Part shown: positions 16,398 to 25,117 of the stretch, piece after piece
Numbering within the stretch: the stretch's first letter is position 1
How the letters are laid out: each line of letters begins with the position of its first letter
Assembly (NCBI RefSeq): GCF_007858275.1
Contig: NZ_VFEV01000010.1
Location: forward strand, 62,001-126,000
Length of the DNA stretch: 64,000 bases
Direction of reading: 5' to 3'
From: Pseudomonas proteolytica
Lineage (GTDB): Bacteria; Pseudomonadota; Gammaproteobacteria; Pseudomonadales; Pseudomonadaceae
Program-made: the position numbers and the translations under genes
The notes under the pieces: model-generated
What the model was told of the DNA's origin: nothing
Seen by the model: the letters and a program-made list of their open reading frames with translations, nothing else
Databases searched by the model: none

Positions 16398-16724
16398 TCA
16401 CCCTGCGGCTTGGCTCTCCTCGGCCTTGACCATCAGGAAAGCCTTGAACATTTCGACCCCCTCCTCAGCCTGGGCCGCCTCATCTATTACTTGTTCTGGC
16501 TCTTCCTTCCACCTTGGCAAGAGGTCAACAGCCGAAACCTTGGCGCCCTGGGCCTGGAACACCGACGCAGCGATGATTGAGGCCTGAATATCGCCACGGG
16601 CATCGCTCAATGGCGACTCCTGGTTGTAGGACATCCAGAGAAACAGCTCTTCAGCGCTCATCCGCTCGCGCAGATCCTGAAGCGTCATGCCAAGCCGGAG
16701 GGCCAGAGTCAGCATAAAGGCCAA
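16398..16724 (-). CDS. Tail assembly chaperone T part (made as G-T frameshift fusion)
   Basis: This is a DUF4035/gpT-like frame (ALRLGMTLQDLRERMSAEEL, FLWMSYNQESPLSD). It has no proper start of its own: the frame is open upstream to the slippery site at 16,745-16,751, where a -1 shift from the G gene enters it. The real product is therefore a GT fusion spanning 16,398-17,209. In lambda, G and GT chaperone the tail tube and tape measure at a set ratio. Confidence 0.85.
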   Translation of the reverse strand: MAFMLTLALRLGMTLQDLRERMSAEELFLWMSYNQESPLSDARGDIQASIIAASVFQAQGAKVSAVDLLPRWKEEPEQVIDEAAQAEEGVEMFKAFLMVKAEESQAAG

Positions 16725-16738
16725 CTCTGGCTCCTCCC

Positions 16739-17209
16739 TTAGCCGTTTCCCGCAGCGTCCACCGGATCCTCTGCACCGGCACCAGCAGCAACGCCGCTCA
16801 ACTCGAACACCTTACCGACAAGGCGGTCATGCACCGGGCTGAACGCCTCAGCGACCGCTGGCACATCGTCATCCGTGAAGACTCTCGCGTTGCTCTCATC
16901 GAGCAGCGCACGCACCAAGACAAACGCGTACAGCGGCGAAGAGTGGATTTCTACTCGAGACTCAATCGGTGCACCTTCGGCATCGTCGGCTCCTGAGTTC
17001 TGGACAGGCAGGCCAGCATCCTGCCGCGCCTCTGCAACCGCCAACGACGCGCGGCGACGGTACTCAACCCAGTCACCTGCACTCAACGCCCGAACGACCA
17101 CTTGCGCGCCGTCCCATTCTTCGATGGTCAGGCGCTCATGCTTGAAGTTGCGCATCGGGTCCAGCGCCATGGAACGAAGATCCACGCCGGCGGCTTTAGT
17201 CCGGGCCAT
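16739..17209 (-). CDS. Tail assembly chaperone G
   Basis: A 156-residue lambda gpG-like chaperone placed between the tail tube and T genes. Its last codons contain the slippery heptamer, so a fraction of ribosomes makes the GT fusion. The soluble, acidic C-terminus (DPVDAAGNG) follows a mixed domain with DWVEYRRRA. It coats the tape measure and recruits tube subunits during tail assembly; it is not expected in the virion. Confidence 0.88.
   Translation of the reverse strand: MARTKAAGVDLRSMALDPMRNFKHERLTIEEWDGAQVVVRALSAGDWVEYRRRASLAVAEARQDAGLPVQNSGADDAEGAPIESRVEIHSSPLYAFVLVRALLDESNARVFTDDDVPAVAEAFSPVHDRLVGKVFELSGVAAGAGAEDPVDAAGNG
16745..16751 (-). promoter_or_regulatory. -1 programmed frameshift slippery site (GGGAAAC)
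   Basis: On the minus strand the zero frame reads G GGA AAC, a canonical X-XXY-YYZ heptamer, followed by GGC TAA (the G stop). A -1 slip continues as RLREEPELAFML into the T frame. Lambda uses GGGAAAG at the same place between G and T. Confidence 0.9.
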
Positions 17210-17676
17210 TACGGAGCCCCCGGCAGGTCGAAGGATACGGCGCCGGTGATACGCACGTTGAACGTGCCGTTCACGGTACCGTTCGGCGCAGCGTCCCAGG
17301 TGAACTGGGTGACCAGGCCAAGGAACGTCGAGGAGGTGCCATCCTTGAACACCGACTTGAAGGCGCGAGGCTCGGCGTCGTCGCGCGCTGTACGCAGGAC
17401 GGTCTGTGCTTCGTCGTCTGCCTTCCAGTTGCCGGACATGCTGAAGGTGCCGTTGTCAGCCAGGCCCGTGGTGAACTCCTTGGCCACACTGGCGAGCACC
17501 GTGGTTTCAATTTCGTCCGACTGGCCGCCCTGGAACTGAGGCTGCTTAATGGTGACGGACAGATCGGCCCAGGTCAGGGCCTCATCCTTGGGGTCCAGGG
17601 TGGTGGTTTTAGAAACGCTGAGAGCCGTGCCCTGCGTTTTGACGAACTTCGCTTTCGTTGGGTTTTGAGCGGCCAT
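17209..17676 (-). CDS. Major tail tube protein
   Basis: A 155-residue protein in the position of lambda gpV. It has the tail-tube pattern: N-terminal KFVKTQGTALSVSKTT, a middle ETTVLASVAKEFTTGLADNG that fits the tube domain, and GTFNVRITGAVSF at the C-terminus. Subunits stack around the tape measure to form the non-contractile tube. It overlaps the start of the G chaperone by one base. Confidence 0.9.
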   Translation of the reverse strand: MAAQNPTKAKFVKTQGTALSVSKTTTLDPKDEALTWADLSVTIKQPQFQGGQSDEIETTVLASVAKEFTTGLADNGTFSMSGNWKADDEAQTVLRTARDDAEPRAFKSVFKDGTSSTFLGLVTQFTWDAAPNGTVNGTFNVRITGAVSFDLPGAP

Positions 17677-17684
17677 GTGGCCTC

Positions 17685-18032
17685 CTATGGTTGCAGGGTG
17701 TATTCCCAGCTCACGCTGAAAAGTTTGGTGTCGCTTTCAAATACGTCCGCCAGGCGGTCAGCGCTGCCGGTAGTGAAGTCGGCGCCATCCGTGGTCATCG
17801 CGGTGAAGGCTTCGCCTGCAAGGGTCAGCGCCTGGAGAAAACTTTCACCCCATGCGTCGAGCTGGATTGTCAGGTCGCTGGAGCCGTCCCAACCGACGAG
17901 CGTGAAACCGGTGGTGGCGCCTACCGTTTGAATAACCAGGCGAGGCTGGGCGGCATCCTCTGGCGCAACGCCGAAGTACACGCGCCCGTCGACCAGAGGC
18001 GTGAGCCTGTCGATGAGGGATTTCTCGATCAT
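17685..18032 (-). CDS. Tail terminator/completion protein (DUF3168, gpU-like)
   Basis: A 115-residue protein resembling DUF3168 tail completion proteins (MIEKSLIDRLTPLVDGRVYF, RLVIQTVG, WDGSSDLTIQLDAWG). Such proteins cap the tail tube when the set length is reached and join it to the head. Position just before the tube gene fits. The strand, spacing and gene order are as in HK97-like phages. Confidence 0.85.
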   Translation of the reverse strand: MIEKSLIDRLTPLVDGRVYFGVAPEDAAQPRLVIQTVGATTGFTLVGWDGSSDLTIQLDAWGESFLQALTLAGEAFTAMTTDGADFTTGSADRLADVFESDTKLFSVSWEYTLQP

Positions 18033-18037
18033 TGGGT

Positions 18038-18508
18038 TTACCGGGTGATGGCGTTGTCGATGCCTTCGGCCAACTTGTCAGCGACAGCCTTTTCAATCTC
18101 AGGAAGACTGCCGTCCCAGGCCGGCCGAATGAAGGGGTGGGCCTGCATCTTCGAGGTGCCAAGCTCCAGGAATTTCCAGTAGAACGGGGCATCCCACTCG
18201 GTTTTGCTGGTGCGACCTTTCTTTCCAGGGCGCTTGAGCGCCTTGGATTGTTTGCCGGCTGGCTTCTTTACACGGATGCCGGCGGTCGCGCCGCCCGGTG
18301 TATCAGCCTGCTTGAGACGTACCGCCGCGATGTTCTTCTTCAGCTTGCCGGTGCGAACAGGCGCAGTGCCACGCACCTTGTCCCGGGCAACTCGGGCCCC
18401 GGCCATGACAGCGTCCCGGACGACCTTATTACCGACAGACTTGGCCAGCCGCTCGAAGTCAATCTGCAGCTCACCAAGCCCCAGAACTGTCAGCGATCCG
18501 TTGCTCAT
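18038..18508 (-). CDS. Tail completion / neck protein (HK97 gp10 family)
   Basis: A basic protein of about 156 residues of the HK97-gp10/lambda gpZ type: ELQIDFERLAKSVGNKVVRD at the start, APVRTGKLKKNIAA in the middle. I start it at ATG 18508, which overlaps the stop of the previous gene in an ATGA; the longer frame is unlikely. It sits in the head-tail joining cluster and would help complete the tail end that docks to the head. Confidence 0.85.
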   Translation of the reverse strand: MSNGSLTVLGLGELQIDFERLAKSVGNKVVRDAVMAGARVARDKVRGTAPVRTGKLKKNIAAVRLKQADTPGGATAGIRVKKPAGKQSKALKRPGKKGRTSKTEWDAPFYWKFLELGTSKMQAHPFIRPAWDGSLPEIEKAVADKLAEGIDNAITR

Positions 18509-18825
18509 TTGGGTTTCACCGTTTTGCACATGAGTTTCAGCATGTCCCGCTGGTTTGTAGCCAGCGGCGCGATGATTTCGTAAGTGGTGCCGTCATGCAC
18601 CAGGTGCTGGCCCGCTACCACGTCCTTGCGGTAGCGGATGTTGATCTCAGCATTCACCGTGACCTGCATCTGTGACGCGGCCTCGTACATGCGTCCGGAG
18701 GGAATGTTGATCTCCGCCCAGAGCTTGCCCAGGTCGCCCCAGACCTTCGAGGGTTGGCCGAGGGCATCCTTGCCTTCGATGTAGCCGCGCCGCATGCAGC
18801 GGTGACGCATTGGGCCGGCTCTCAT
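18505..18825 (-). CDS. Head-tail adaptor (head closure, SPP1 gp16-like)
   Basis: A protein of about 106 residues starting at ATG 18825, which overlaps the upstream stop (ATATGA). It has the head closure pattern: DALGQPSKVWGDLGKLWAEI, VTVNAEINIRYRKDV, DGTTYEIIAPL. Such proteins form a ring that closes the portal vertex after packaging. It is translationally coupled on both sides. Confidence 0.85.
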   Translation of the reverse strand: MRAGPMRHRCMRRGYIEGKDALGQPSKVWGDLGKLWAEINIPSGRMYEAASQMQVTVNAEINIRYRKDVVAGQHLVHDGTTYEIIAPLATNQRDMLKLMCKTVKPK

Positions 18826-19139
18826 ATATTCACCCAGCGATGAGGCTTCCAAAGCGCGTTTGTCGCCATAGGCAACTCAGCAGTGATCGTTCCAATCACC
18901 ACCGTCTCGCGACTGCTGTACCAATGACCGATCAGCAGCAGCGCTCCCTGCTGGATAGACTTGCTCATTCGTAGCGCATTGCCGACCGGATCTGGCAAGG
19001 CCGTCTCTGGGCTGACAAGCGTGCGATTGGTCCAGGTCTCAAACGCGCTGAGGGCTGCATCCCTGTAGCCCTCAATCAGCGCATCCTCGTCGTCATGGTC
19101 GACCCGTAAGTGAGCCTTGACGATGGGGAGATCAATCAC
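18822..19139 (-). CDS. Head-tail connector (HK97 gp6-like)
   Basis: A helical protein of about 105 residues: VKAHLRVDHDDEDALIEGYR is the signature of the phage gp6-like head-tail connector family, which forms a ring under the portal. I start it at GTG 19139, overlapping the upstream stop; the in-frame extension to 19193 would overlap that gene for no reason. It couples to the head closure protein downstream. Confidence 0.87.
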   Translation of the reverse strand: MIDLPIVKAHLRVDHDDEDALIEGYRDAALSAFETWTNRTLVSPETALPDPVGNALRMSKSIQQGALLLIGHWYSSRETVVIGTITAELPMATNALWKPHRWVNI

Positions 19140-19545
19140 TCTTTGGCACCAACGCCTGAAGTGCCTCTTTGTTGGCGGAGGGATCAAACTCAATCCCTTT
19201 GCCGGTGAGCCAGACCTTCAGGTCGGGAACCTTCATCTTCAGCGGATCGGTTTCTTTCTGAGCCTCGATCGCAGCGTCGATTTCTTCCTGAGAGCTGCGC
19301 GATGCGTAACCCTCGGGCGGGTAATTCACTGCCAGGTAGCCGGCTGCTAAAAACTCAGCAATGGTCGGGCCATCCAGCTTCAAACCATTGGCGTCCAGTT
19401 GATTGGGGTAAGACGCCACGCCCAGGTGCTCGACCGCGACCAGCGCACAACGCTCCGAGACATCCTGCTCGCCGGCAGGAACCTCAACTACATGGTTGCC
19501 GTCCGCAGAGAATGGGAACGGCTTTTTCACAATAATGATCGGCAT
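19132..19545 (-). CDS. Phage protein with C-terminal HeH/SAP-like helix motif
   Basis: A 137-residue protein between the capsid and connector genes. The last ~35 residues (MKVPDLKVWLTGKGIEFDP, ANKEALQALV) look like a helix-extension-helix (HeH/LEM-SAP) motif, often found in head-region phage proteins and able to bind nucleic acid or protein. The N-terminal half is beta-rich (IIIVKKPFPFSADGNHVVEV). Its role is unknown; a head-associated function is inferred from position. Confidence 0.75.
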   Translation of the reverse strand: MPIIIVKKPFPFSADGNHVVEVPAGEQDVSERCALVAVEHLGVASYPNQLDANGLKLDGPTIAEFLAAGYLAVNYPPEGYASRSSQEEIDAAIEAQKETDPLKMKVPDLKVWLTGKGIEFDPSANKEALQALVPKSD

Positions 19546-19586
19546 AAATCCTCCGGCAGGCTGGGCGCCCGTAGGCGCCCGCCCAT

Positions 19587-20792
19587 TTAGGCAGCGGCGC
19601 TCAGAGTGAGAATCTTCACGGCCTGGGAGTCGACCAGCATGCCGCCGACGCGCTTGGTGGTGTAGAAGCCAACAAACGGCTTGTTGGTGTAGGGGTCACG
19701 CAGCACGCGAGTGCCGATACGGTCCACAACGGTGTAGGCGCGCTTGAAGTCGCCGAATGCGATGGCGTTGGCGTCAGCCGCAACATCTGGCATGTCTTCG
19801 TTTTCGGTGATGCCGTAACCCAGCAGAACCGACGGTGCACCTGCTTCCAGGCCTGGGCGCCACAGATAGTTGCCCTCGCTATCCTTCAGCTTGCGGACGT
19901 AGGCAACGGTAAGGTTGCCCATCATCCAGGTGCCGTTGGCGCGGTAGCCCGCCTTGAGGGCGTGAATCAGGTTGATCAGACTGTCGCCAGTGATCGCCCC
20001 GGCAGTGCCAGAGACGAGCTTTTGCAGAACGCCAAACGCGCGGTCGTCGTCGGTCTTCAGGTCGAGGCCGTAGGCCAGCAGACCTTTAGGCTTGTTGACG
20101 CCATCACCCTTCAGGAAAGCATTGCCTTCCTTCTCGGCGAAGTCGCGGGCAACCTCACCATTCAACCAGCCCTCGGCATCGAAGAAGATATCGTCAAGAC
20201 TGGTCTGAGTGGCTTGTGGGTTGGCGTACAGCTCGCCCATAAAGGCAGAGATGTTACCCAGCTTCGGGGTATTGGTTGCCGGGCGCGGATCGGTTTCACC
20301 AACCCAGCCAGCACCGTTACCGCCAAGGTTCACTAAACGCTTGTAGTCCGGGCTGCCAACAGTGATTTGGTTGCATACCTGGCGCATTGGCGAGGTATCG
20401 CGCAGCAGCTCGATGATGCTGCGATCCAGCTCTTCAGGGACCGCAAAACCGCCATCGGCATCAACGCCCACCTGCAAGGCCTTGGCCTGCAGTTCGCCCA
20501 GACCGGTCTCGATGCCCTTGCGCACGAACTGCATGAATGCGGTCTTGTGCTCACTGGCGGCCTTGGTGCCGGTACCGTCTGGGCGCTTGAGGGACAACAG
20601 CTCTTTTTCCAGGTTGCTTTTCAGCTCATCCAGCTCGCTCAACTTCTCGTTGAGGGTATCGACCTGGCCGGACAGCTTGCCCTTTTCGGCTTCCAGGCCG
20701 TCGATGCGCTTGTCGTTTTTCTCTTTGAACTCGTCAAACTTCTTGCCCAATGCTTCGGCAACGTCTTGTACGTCTTTGATTTCAACAGCCAT
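19587..20792 (-). CDS. Major capsid protein, HK97 fold
   Basis: A protein of about 401 residues starting at ATG 20792 with AGGAG upstream. Residues about 5-85 form a coiled-coil delta domain (EALGKKFDEFKEKNDKRIDG), which acts as scaffold and is removed by the protease encoded next door. The mature part has the HK97 pattern: GGFAVPEELDRSIIELLRDT, RQVCNQITVGSPDYKRLVNL, and a C-terminal IAFGDFKRAYTVVDRIGTRV segment. Confidence 0.95.
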   Translation of the reverse strand: MAVEIKDVQDVAEALGKKFDEFKEKNDKRIDGLEAEKGKLSGQVDTLNEKLSELDELKSNLEKELLSLKRPDGTGTKAASEHKTAFMQFVRKGIETGLGELQAKALQVGVDADGGFAVPEELDRSIIELLRDTSPMRQVCNQITVGSPDYKRLVNLGGNGAGWVGETDPRPATNTPKLGNISAFMGELYANPQATQTSLDDIFFDAEGWLNGEVARDFAEKEGNAFLKGDGVNKPKGLLAYGLDLKTDDDRAFGVLQKLVSGTAGAITGDSLINLIHALKAGYRANGTWMMGNLTVAYVRKLKDSEGNYLWRPGLEAGAPSVLLGYGITENEDMPDVAADANAIAFGDFKRAYTVVDRIGTRVLRDPYTNKPFVGFYTTKRVGGMLVDSQAVKILTLSAAA

Positions 20793-20802
20793 GAGAGGCT
20801 CC

Positions 20803-21462
20803 TTACATTCGATCAGATAGGGTTTTGAGGAATTGCAGTGCTTCGTCGGCACCCGCCTCTCGCGGTGAAACTGCGCCGTAGCCCTTGGCCATAAAGGCCT
20901 TGGCCTGTGAGCCAGAAAACCCAACCTCTCGAAGGGCTCGCTCCACTTTGCTGGGCGGCGGTGTTTCGCCGCGGGCCAGCAGAGATTTCACATCAGTGAT
21001 CCGGGCCTCGTCGTTGGCCGGGAAGGTGACCGGGGAAACTTCCCAGAGGTCGATAGCCTTCAGCAGCCAGATGCCCTTTTCCTTGTCGTATTCGTAACCG
21101 CCGTCCTCGAGCACGTAGCCGATGGACAGCCCGGTAAGGCTTCTTGCTTTCATGTGCCCGTGCGCACGCTTGGCCAGCGGGTCATCATCGACAAGCAGTC
21201 GACCTTTGACGTACAGGCCCACGTCGTCTTCGCGCATCTCGGTGTAGACCCCGATCGGTTCGCTCATTTGGTGTTGCCAGAGCATCGCTGGCAGGCGGCC
21301 TTTCTCTTTCCATCTGGCCAGGCTGGCAGCGAATGCGCCGCGTACAACAACATCGCTGTAACTGTCCACGACGCCGAACACCGACCCGTAGCCTTCGAAC
21401 TCGCCGCTGTCGCTGACCGATTTAAGGGTCAGCGGCACGTCAAGACGCTGTTTTGTCTGCAT
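20803..21462 (-). CDS. Prohead protease (HK97 family, S78)
   Basis: A 219-residue protein with the U35/S78 pattern: EGYGSVFGVVDSYSDVVVRG, the His in MLWQHQM and the Ser in MKARSLTGLSIGY. It cuts the capsid delta domain during head maturation. The C-terminal ~60 residues are a helical tail probably used for incorporation into the prohead. It overlaps the end of the portal gene, as usual for this module. Confidence 0.95.
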   Translation of the reverse strand: MQTKQRLDVPLTLKSVSDSGEFEGYGSVFGVVDSYSDVVVRGAFAASLARWKEKGRLPAMLWQHQMSEPIGVYTEMREDDVGLYVKGRLLVDDDPLAKRAHGHMKARSLTGLSIGYVLEDGGYEYDKEKGIWLLKAIDLWEVSPVTFPANDEARITDVKSLLARGETPPPSKVERALREVGFSGSQAKAFMAKGYGAVSPREAGADEALQFLKTLSDRM

Positions 21463-22651
21463 CGTCGGCAGCCTCTGGTTTGGTGGTCATGTTCATTGGG
21501 GTGAGGTAGATGTCGCCGCCATCACGGGGGTTTTCGTCCTCCAGCTCGCGGCAGTCGTTGGGGCTCAAGATCCCCCACTGAATACCCTTGCCGTAGGATT
21601 CGTATCGCCCTTTAAGATCGCCGCGCATCAGGGCACCGGCATTGAACTTGGCGTAGTGAGTTAGGCGATCTTTCTCGTTGAGTAGCCCGACCCGAATGCG
21701 GTGCTCGATGCGGGTCATGATCGGAACCAGTGAGTAGTTCACGAAGCTCATACCCATGTGCTCAATGTTGTTGAGCGTCATCTTTTCCATGCTGGCCACC
21801 AGGTGCGGCGGCACGCGGAACAAGCCGCAAATCTGTGCCTCAGTCAGCTTCTTGGATTCGATAAATTGGGTATCCTGAGCGCTGAGGCTGATTGGTTTCC
21901 AATCCAGCCCCATCTCCAAGATCATTGGTTTATAGGCGTTGGCCACGCCCATGTGCTCGCCCTGAAACTCCGTCTTGAGCCGATCAAACGCCTCGGGAGA
22001 CAGTTCCTGCTCGGTGCGCAGGACACCACTTGTAACTGCGCCATTGGTAAACAGCTTGGCAGCATGGGCGTCCATAGCCTGACCAAGACCAAGCGCCTGG
22101 CGGGCATAGGCAATCGGGTTAAGCCCATTCAAGCCATCCAGCGTGAACAGCCGAACATGCCAAATTTCATCCTGCGTCAGAACCTTGGTGCCTGACTTGA
22201 AGTTGACGGTGTACTCAACCGTCCAGTCGTCTTTTAGCTTGGGTGTGACGATGTCAGGGTTCAGTGGTAGTAGTTCGCCCACATTCCCAAGCGCCGATAC
22301 CTTGTAGGCATAGAAGTTACCGCGCAGGCACAGGCACGCCACCAGCAACTCCCAGAACTCCTGGGCAGTCATGTAACTGTTGGGCGCCATGGTGATTAGT
22401 GGATAAAGCCGGTGAGCCGTTGCGGGCAATCTCACCCGGCCGGTTTGCTTCAGCAGACGGCAAGGGAGCATTCCCATCGACTCTGCCAAAACCCGGACGC
22501 AGTTGAAAACAACCAACTGCTGCATTGCGCTATTCGTGGTGACTCGCTGCCCTGAGTTGCTTTCGTATCCTTCTCCCAGGGCTTTAGCGAGTTTCTCCGA
22601 AGTATCGATTGCCTGGGAGGCGCTCTTTCTTCCAAGGAGTGATCGAAGCAT
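21440..22651 (-). CDS. Portal protein (HK97 family)
   Basis: A protein of about 403 residues starting at ATG 22651 within TAATG. It matches HK97 portals: NCVRVLAESMGMLPCRLLK, FWELLVACLCLRGNFYAYK, EIWHVRLFTLDGLNGLNPI and FRVPPHLVASMEKMTLNN. Twelve copies form the ring through which DNA enters and leaves. It lies between the terminase and the protease in the usual order. Confidence 0.95.
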   Translation of the reverse strand: MLRSLLGRKSASQAIDTSEKLAKALGEGYESNSGQRVTTNSAMQQLVVFNCVRVLAESMGMLPCRLLKQTGRVRLPATAHRLYPLITMAPNSYMTAQEFWELLVACLCLRGNFYAYKVSALGNVGELLPLNPDIVTPKLKDDWTVEYTVNFKSGTKVLTQDEIWHVRLFTLDGLNGLNPIAYARQALGLGQAMDAHAAKLFTNGAVTSGVLRTEQELSPEAFDRLKTEFQGEHMGVANAYKPMILEMGLDWKPISLSAQDTQFIESKKLTEAQICGLFRVPPHLVASMEKMTLNNIEHMGMSFVNYSLVPIMTRIEHRIRVGLLNEKDRLTHYAKFNAGALMRGDLKGRYESYGKGIQWGILSPNDCRELEDENPRDGGDIYLTPMNMTTKPEAADDADKTAS

Positions 22652-22842
22652 TACCGGCCACCCCGCACTATCGAGACAACAGACAAGGTGATCAGGAGCG
22701 CTCCGCAAACAGTCAGGGCCAGAGGTTCGCCCATCCATGCCCACAAACCCCGGGTCAGCAGGCCAAGCCCAAGTATCCCGATAACGTCAGGCAAGGCTTC
22801 CTTCAGCGCTGCAAGCTTTGGCGCCTTAATTTCATCGGTCAT
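22651..22842 (-). CDS. Small two-TM protein between terminase and portal
   Basis: A 63-residue protein with two hydrophobic segments (VIGILGLGLLTRGLWAWMG and LALTVCGALLITLSVVSIV) and a short charged N-terminus. Its start overlaps the terminase stop and its stop overlaps the portal start, so it is translated as part of the packaging module. Small membrane proteins at this place are common in HK97-like phages; function unknown. It could also pass for a holin by topology, but a better holin lies at 25467. Confidence 0.7.
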   Translation of the reverse strand: MTDEIKAPKLAALKEALPDVIGILGLGLLTRGLWAWMGEPLALTVCGALLITLSVVSIVRGGR

Positions 22843-24518
22843 AAGGTTCTTAGTCCGTGCTTCATGATGTGGTCAGAAAGGGTGCCTTCCACTTTGGGGT
22901 TCGTTGCCATTATCGAAACCGCACAGAACAGAGCCATAAGCGGGTCGATCTTTGCCGAGCCGCTGGCCTGTTTTGTAATCAAGATTGAGTTGCCTTTCGG
23001 CTCGACCCTTGCGTTACCGCAACACCAGTTCATCAAAGGCTGGTCGGCATGAATGAGCCCGCCCTCGGCAAGCTTCCGCTCAGTGGTTTTGATTGCGCCG
23101 CCGAGCCGCCAACCCTGACTGACACCGACCACCTTCTCCTGGCTGACGCCGCGAGCCGTGATCGCTTCAAGAATTGCACCGATACCGGCAGGGTCGAGAC
23201 CTACCTGATGCAGGAGGCCAGAGGCGTCGACCTGATCCACGATGTCAGCCACTTCATCCACGTCATCGCCAATATGTTTAACAAGCACCAGGTCATCGCT
23301 ACGGGCGTAGTCGTTAAGGTTCGCTGCGATGTCCTTGCGCCGCTCAAGCACCGATGGATGCGCCCAGGCCCGGCACCAGGCCAGCCACTGCCGGCTTTCA
23401 CGATCACGACCCAGAACGGCCAGACCAAGCAAATCGTCAAGGCCACCGCCATCGACGCCAATGGTCACGACTTCACTGCGCTCAAGGATGTAATCCAGCG
23501 TGATGCACTTACGGACCTGGGCCTCCCAAAACTCGGCGCCTGGCCAGCGATTACTGAGCAACGCTAGGCCGATCTCGACGTTCATGTGCTTAGCCAGGAA
23601 GTCACGGATGGATTCTTCGCCAGCCTCTTGAGCTTCCTGATACTTCTGCTCAATGACTTGCTGGTCTACCGATACCCCCCAGTTCGGGTTTGTCACATAA
23701 GCGTTAGCAAGATCCTTGTGGAGGCCTTGCTCAATCATTCGCCTCGGAAACTCGTAAATGATCGGCAGAAATCGTTTATCGATGATCCTGCCGTCGCGCA
23801 CACCACGGGCATAATCCAGCTTGGCCTTGAACACACCTGCTGGCGGCGATGCCGACTGAGTAGTGCAGTAAAAGACAAAACCTTCTGGGCGAGACGCAAG
23901 GCCGCCTGTTGCCTCGGTCAGCATATTTGCTGACTTGGCCTGCTTGCCAAATTCGTGCAGCTCATCGATAAACACACCGATGGCCTTCTTGCCCGTAACC
24001 GTAGCGCTGTCGGCGGCGACAACTTTCAGAGTTGCTTGATTCAATCGGTCGGTGATCGTGCGGAGGTGCTCTTGCTCATGGAAGCGCGCCTCCAGATCAT
24101 CGTCCGCCTTGATCATGTCGCGAATCGGCTTATAAGCGTTGTCGGCAGCTTCCTTCGTAGGCGCCAGGATGATGAACTCACCTGAAGGCCTAGCATTGAG
24201 TATCAGCGCCGTAAGCATAATTCCGGCAGCAATAGTGCTCTTACCGTTTTTCTTGCTGACCATTAGAAAGTAGTTGGTGATCAGCCTGCGCCGTGCCTCT
24301 GCGTCATAGGAGCCAAACAGTACACCGACCAGTTCCAGCACCCATGGACGGCAGGTATCACCCATCAACGGGCTACCGTCCGCGTCGACCATCCGCAAAT
24401 TGCAAAACACGTCCAACGCTTCATCGGCTTGGTCTTGAAATATGGGGGACAACGGCATAATCGACTCTTGATCGACGATGCGCTTCTCCCAGTCTGGGCA
24501 TCCGGTAGCCCAGTTCAT
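22839..24518 (-). CDS. Terminase large subunit
   Basis: A protein of about 559 residues. Its ATPase has a deviant Walker A (LMVSKKNGKSTIAAGI), Walker B with catalytic Glu (GVFIDELHEFGKQ) and motif III (YCTTQSASPP). The nuclease half has VTIGVDGGGLDDL with metal-binding Asp. It pumps DNA into proheads and cuts the concatemer. I chose ATG 24518, which overlaps the small subunit stop; a GTG three bases upstream is an alternative. Confidence 0.95.
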   Translation of the reverse strand: MNWATGCPDWEKRIVDQESIMPLSPIFQDQADEALDVFCNLRMVDADGSPLMGDTCRPWVLELVGVLFGSYDAEARRRLITNYFLMVSKKNGKSTIAAGIMLTALILNARPSGEFIILAPTKEAADNAYKPIRDMIKADDDLEARFHEQEHLRTITDRLNQATLKVVAADSATVTGKKAIGVFIDELHEFGKQAKSANMLTEATGGLASRPEGFVFYCTTQSASPPAGVFKAKLDYARGVRDGRIIDKRFLPIIYEFPRRMIEQGLHKDLANAYVTNPNWGVSVDQQVIEQKYQEAQEAGEESIRDFLAKHMNVEIGLALLSNRWPGAEFWEAQVRKCITLDYILERSEVVTIGVDGGGLDDLLGLAVLGRDRESRQWLAWCRAWAHPSVLERRKDIAANLNDYARSDDLVLVKHIGDDVDEVADIVDQVDASGLLHQVGLDPAGIGAILEAITARGVSQEKVVGVSQGWRLGGAIKTTERKLAEGGLIHADQPLMNWCCGNARVEPKGNSILITKQASGSAKIDPLMALFCAVSIMATNPKVEGTLSDHIMKHGLRTL

Positions 24519-24961
24519 CACTTCACCGCCTTAAGTTGACCCGGTTTGCGTAAGCCAAACCGGCCAGACGCTACCTTTTCGGCAGCCTCCTGCAACTGAT
24601 CCTTCTTGCCCTTTTCGCCAGGCTTACTGACCGTGAAGCTTGCCAGTGCTTTGGCTGCATCGAGACGAAGCTTTGGGTCAGCCTCTAAGTCATTCATCAT
24701 CCCCGCGAAGAACTCCAGCGGATCGGTAGCAGCTTTCGGGATATAGGGGTCAGGATCCCCCGTGGGGGTGACGGATTTCGCGGCAGACTTAACCGCCGTC
24801 GATCTGCCCATTGCTGCCAGAACTTCCGGATCTTTTTCTAGCCGAGATGCCGCCTGCGATGCTGTCTTTTCGGGGCACCCAGCGGATATTGCCGCCTGCT
24901 TTTTGCTCTCACCGGACAGCCGCGCTTCGGCGTACCGGCGCTTTTGTTCGGTTAACGCCAT
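24518..24961 (-). CDS. Terminase small subunit
   Basis: A 147-residue protein with an N-terminal helix-turn-helix (LTEQKRRYAEARLSGESKKQ followed by AISAGCPEKTASQAASRLEK), the terminase_2 pattern. It binds the packaging start on phage DNA and loads the large subunit. The C-terminal third is Lys/Ala-rich. The cos or pac site is expected close by, probably in 24,962-25,117, where I see no gene. Confidence 0.88.
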   Translation of the reverse strand: MALTEQKRRYAEARLSGESKKQAAISAGCPEKTASQAASRLEKDPEVLAAMGRSTAVKSAAKSVTPTGDPDPYIPKAATDPLEFFAGMMNDLEADPKLRLDAAKALASFTVSKPGEKGKKDQLQEAAEKVASGRFGLRKPGQLKAVK

Positions 24962-25117
24962 AGTTAACGGATCCTGTTAACGGGGGAAAAATCTACGAAT
25001 GGGAGAGGGTGAGGTTTCCGGGCAAGAGAGGCGTGAGGTTTTACCCCCTCCCCTCCCCTTGTGGCACGCCAAAGCCCCCGATGCCGCACCACTTCGGTGC
25101 ATCCTCTCAGGCCAGGC

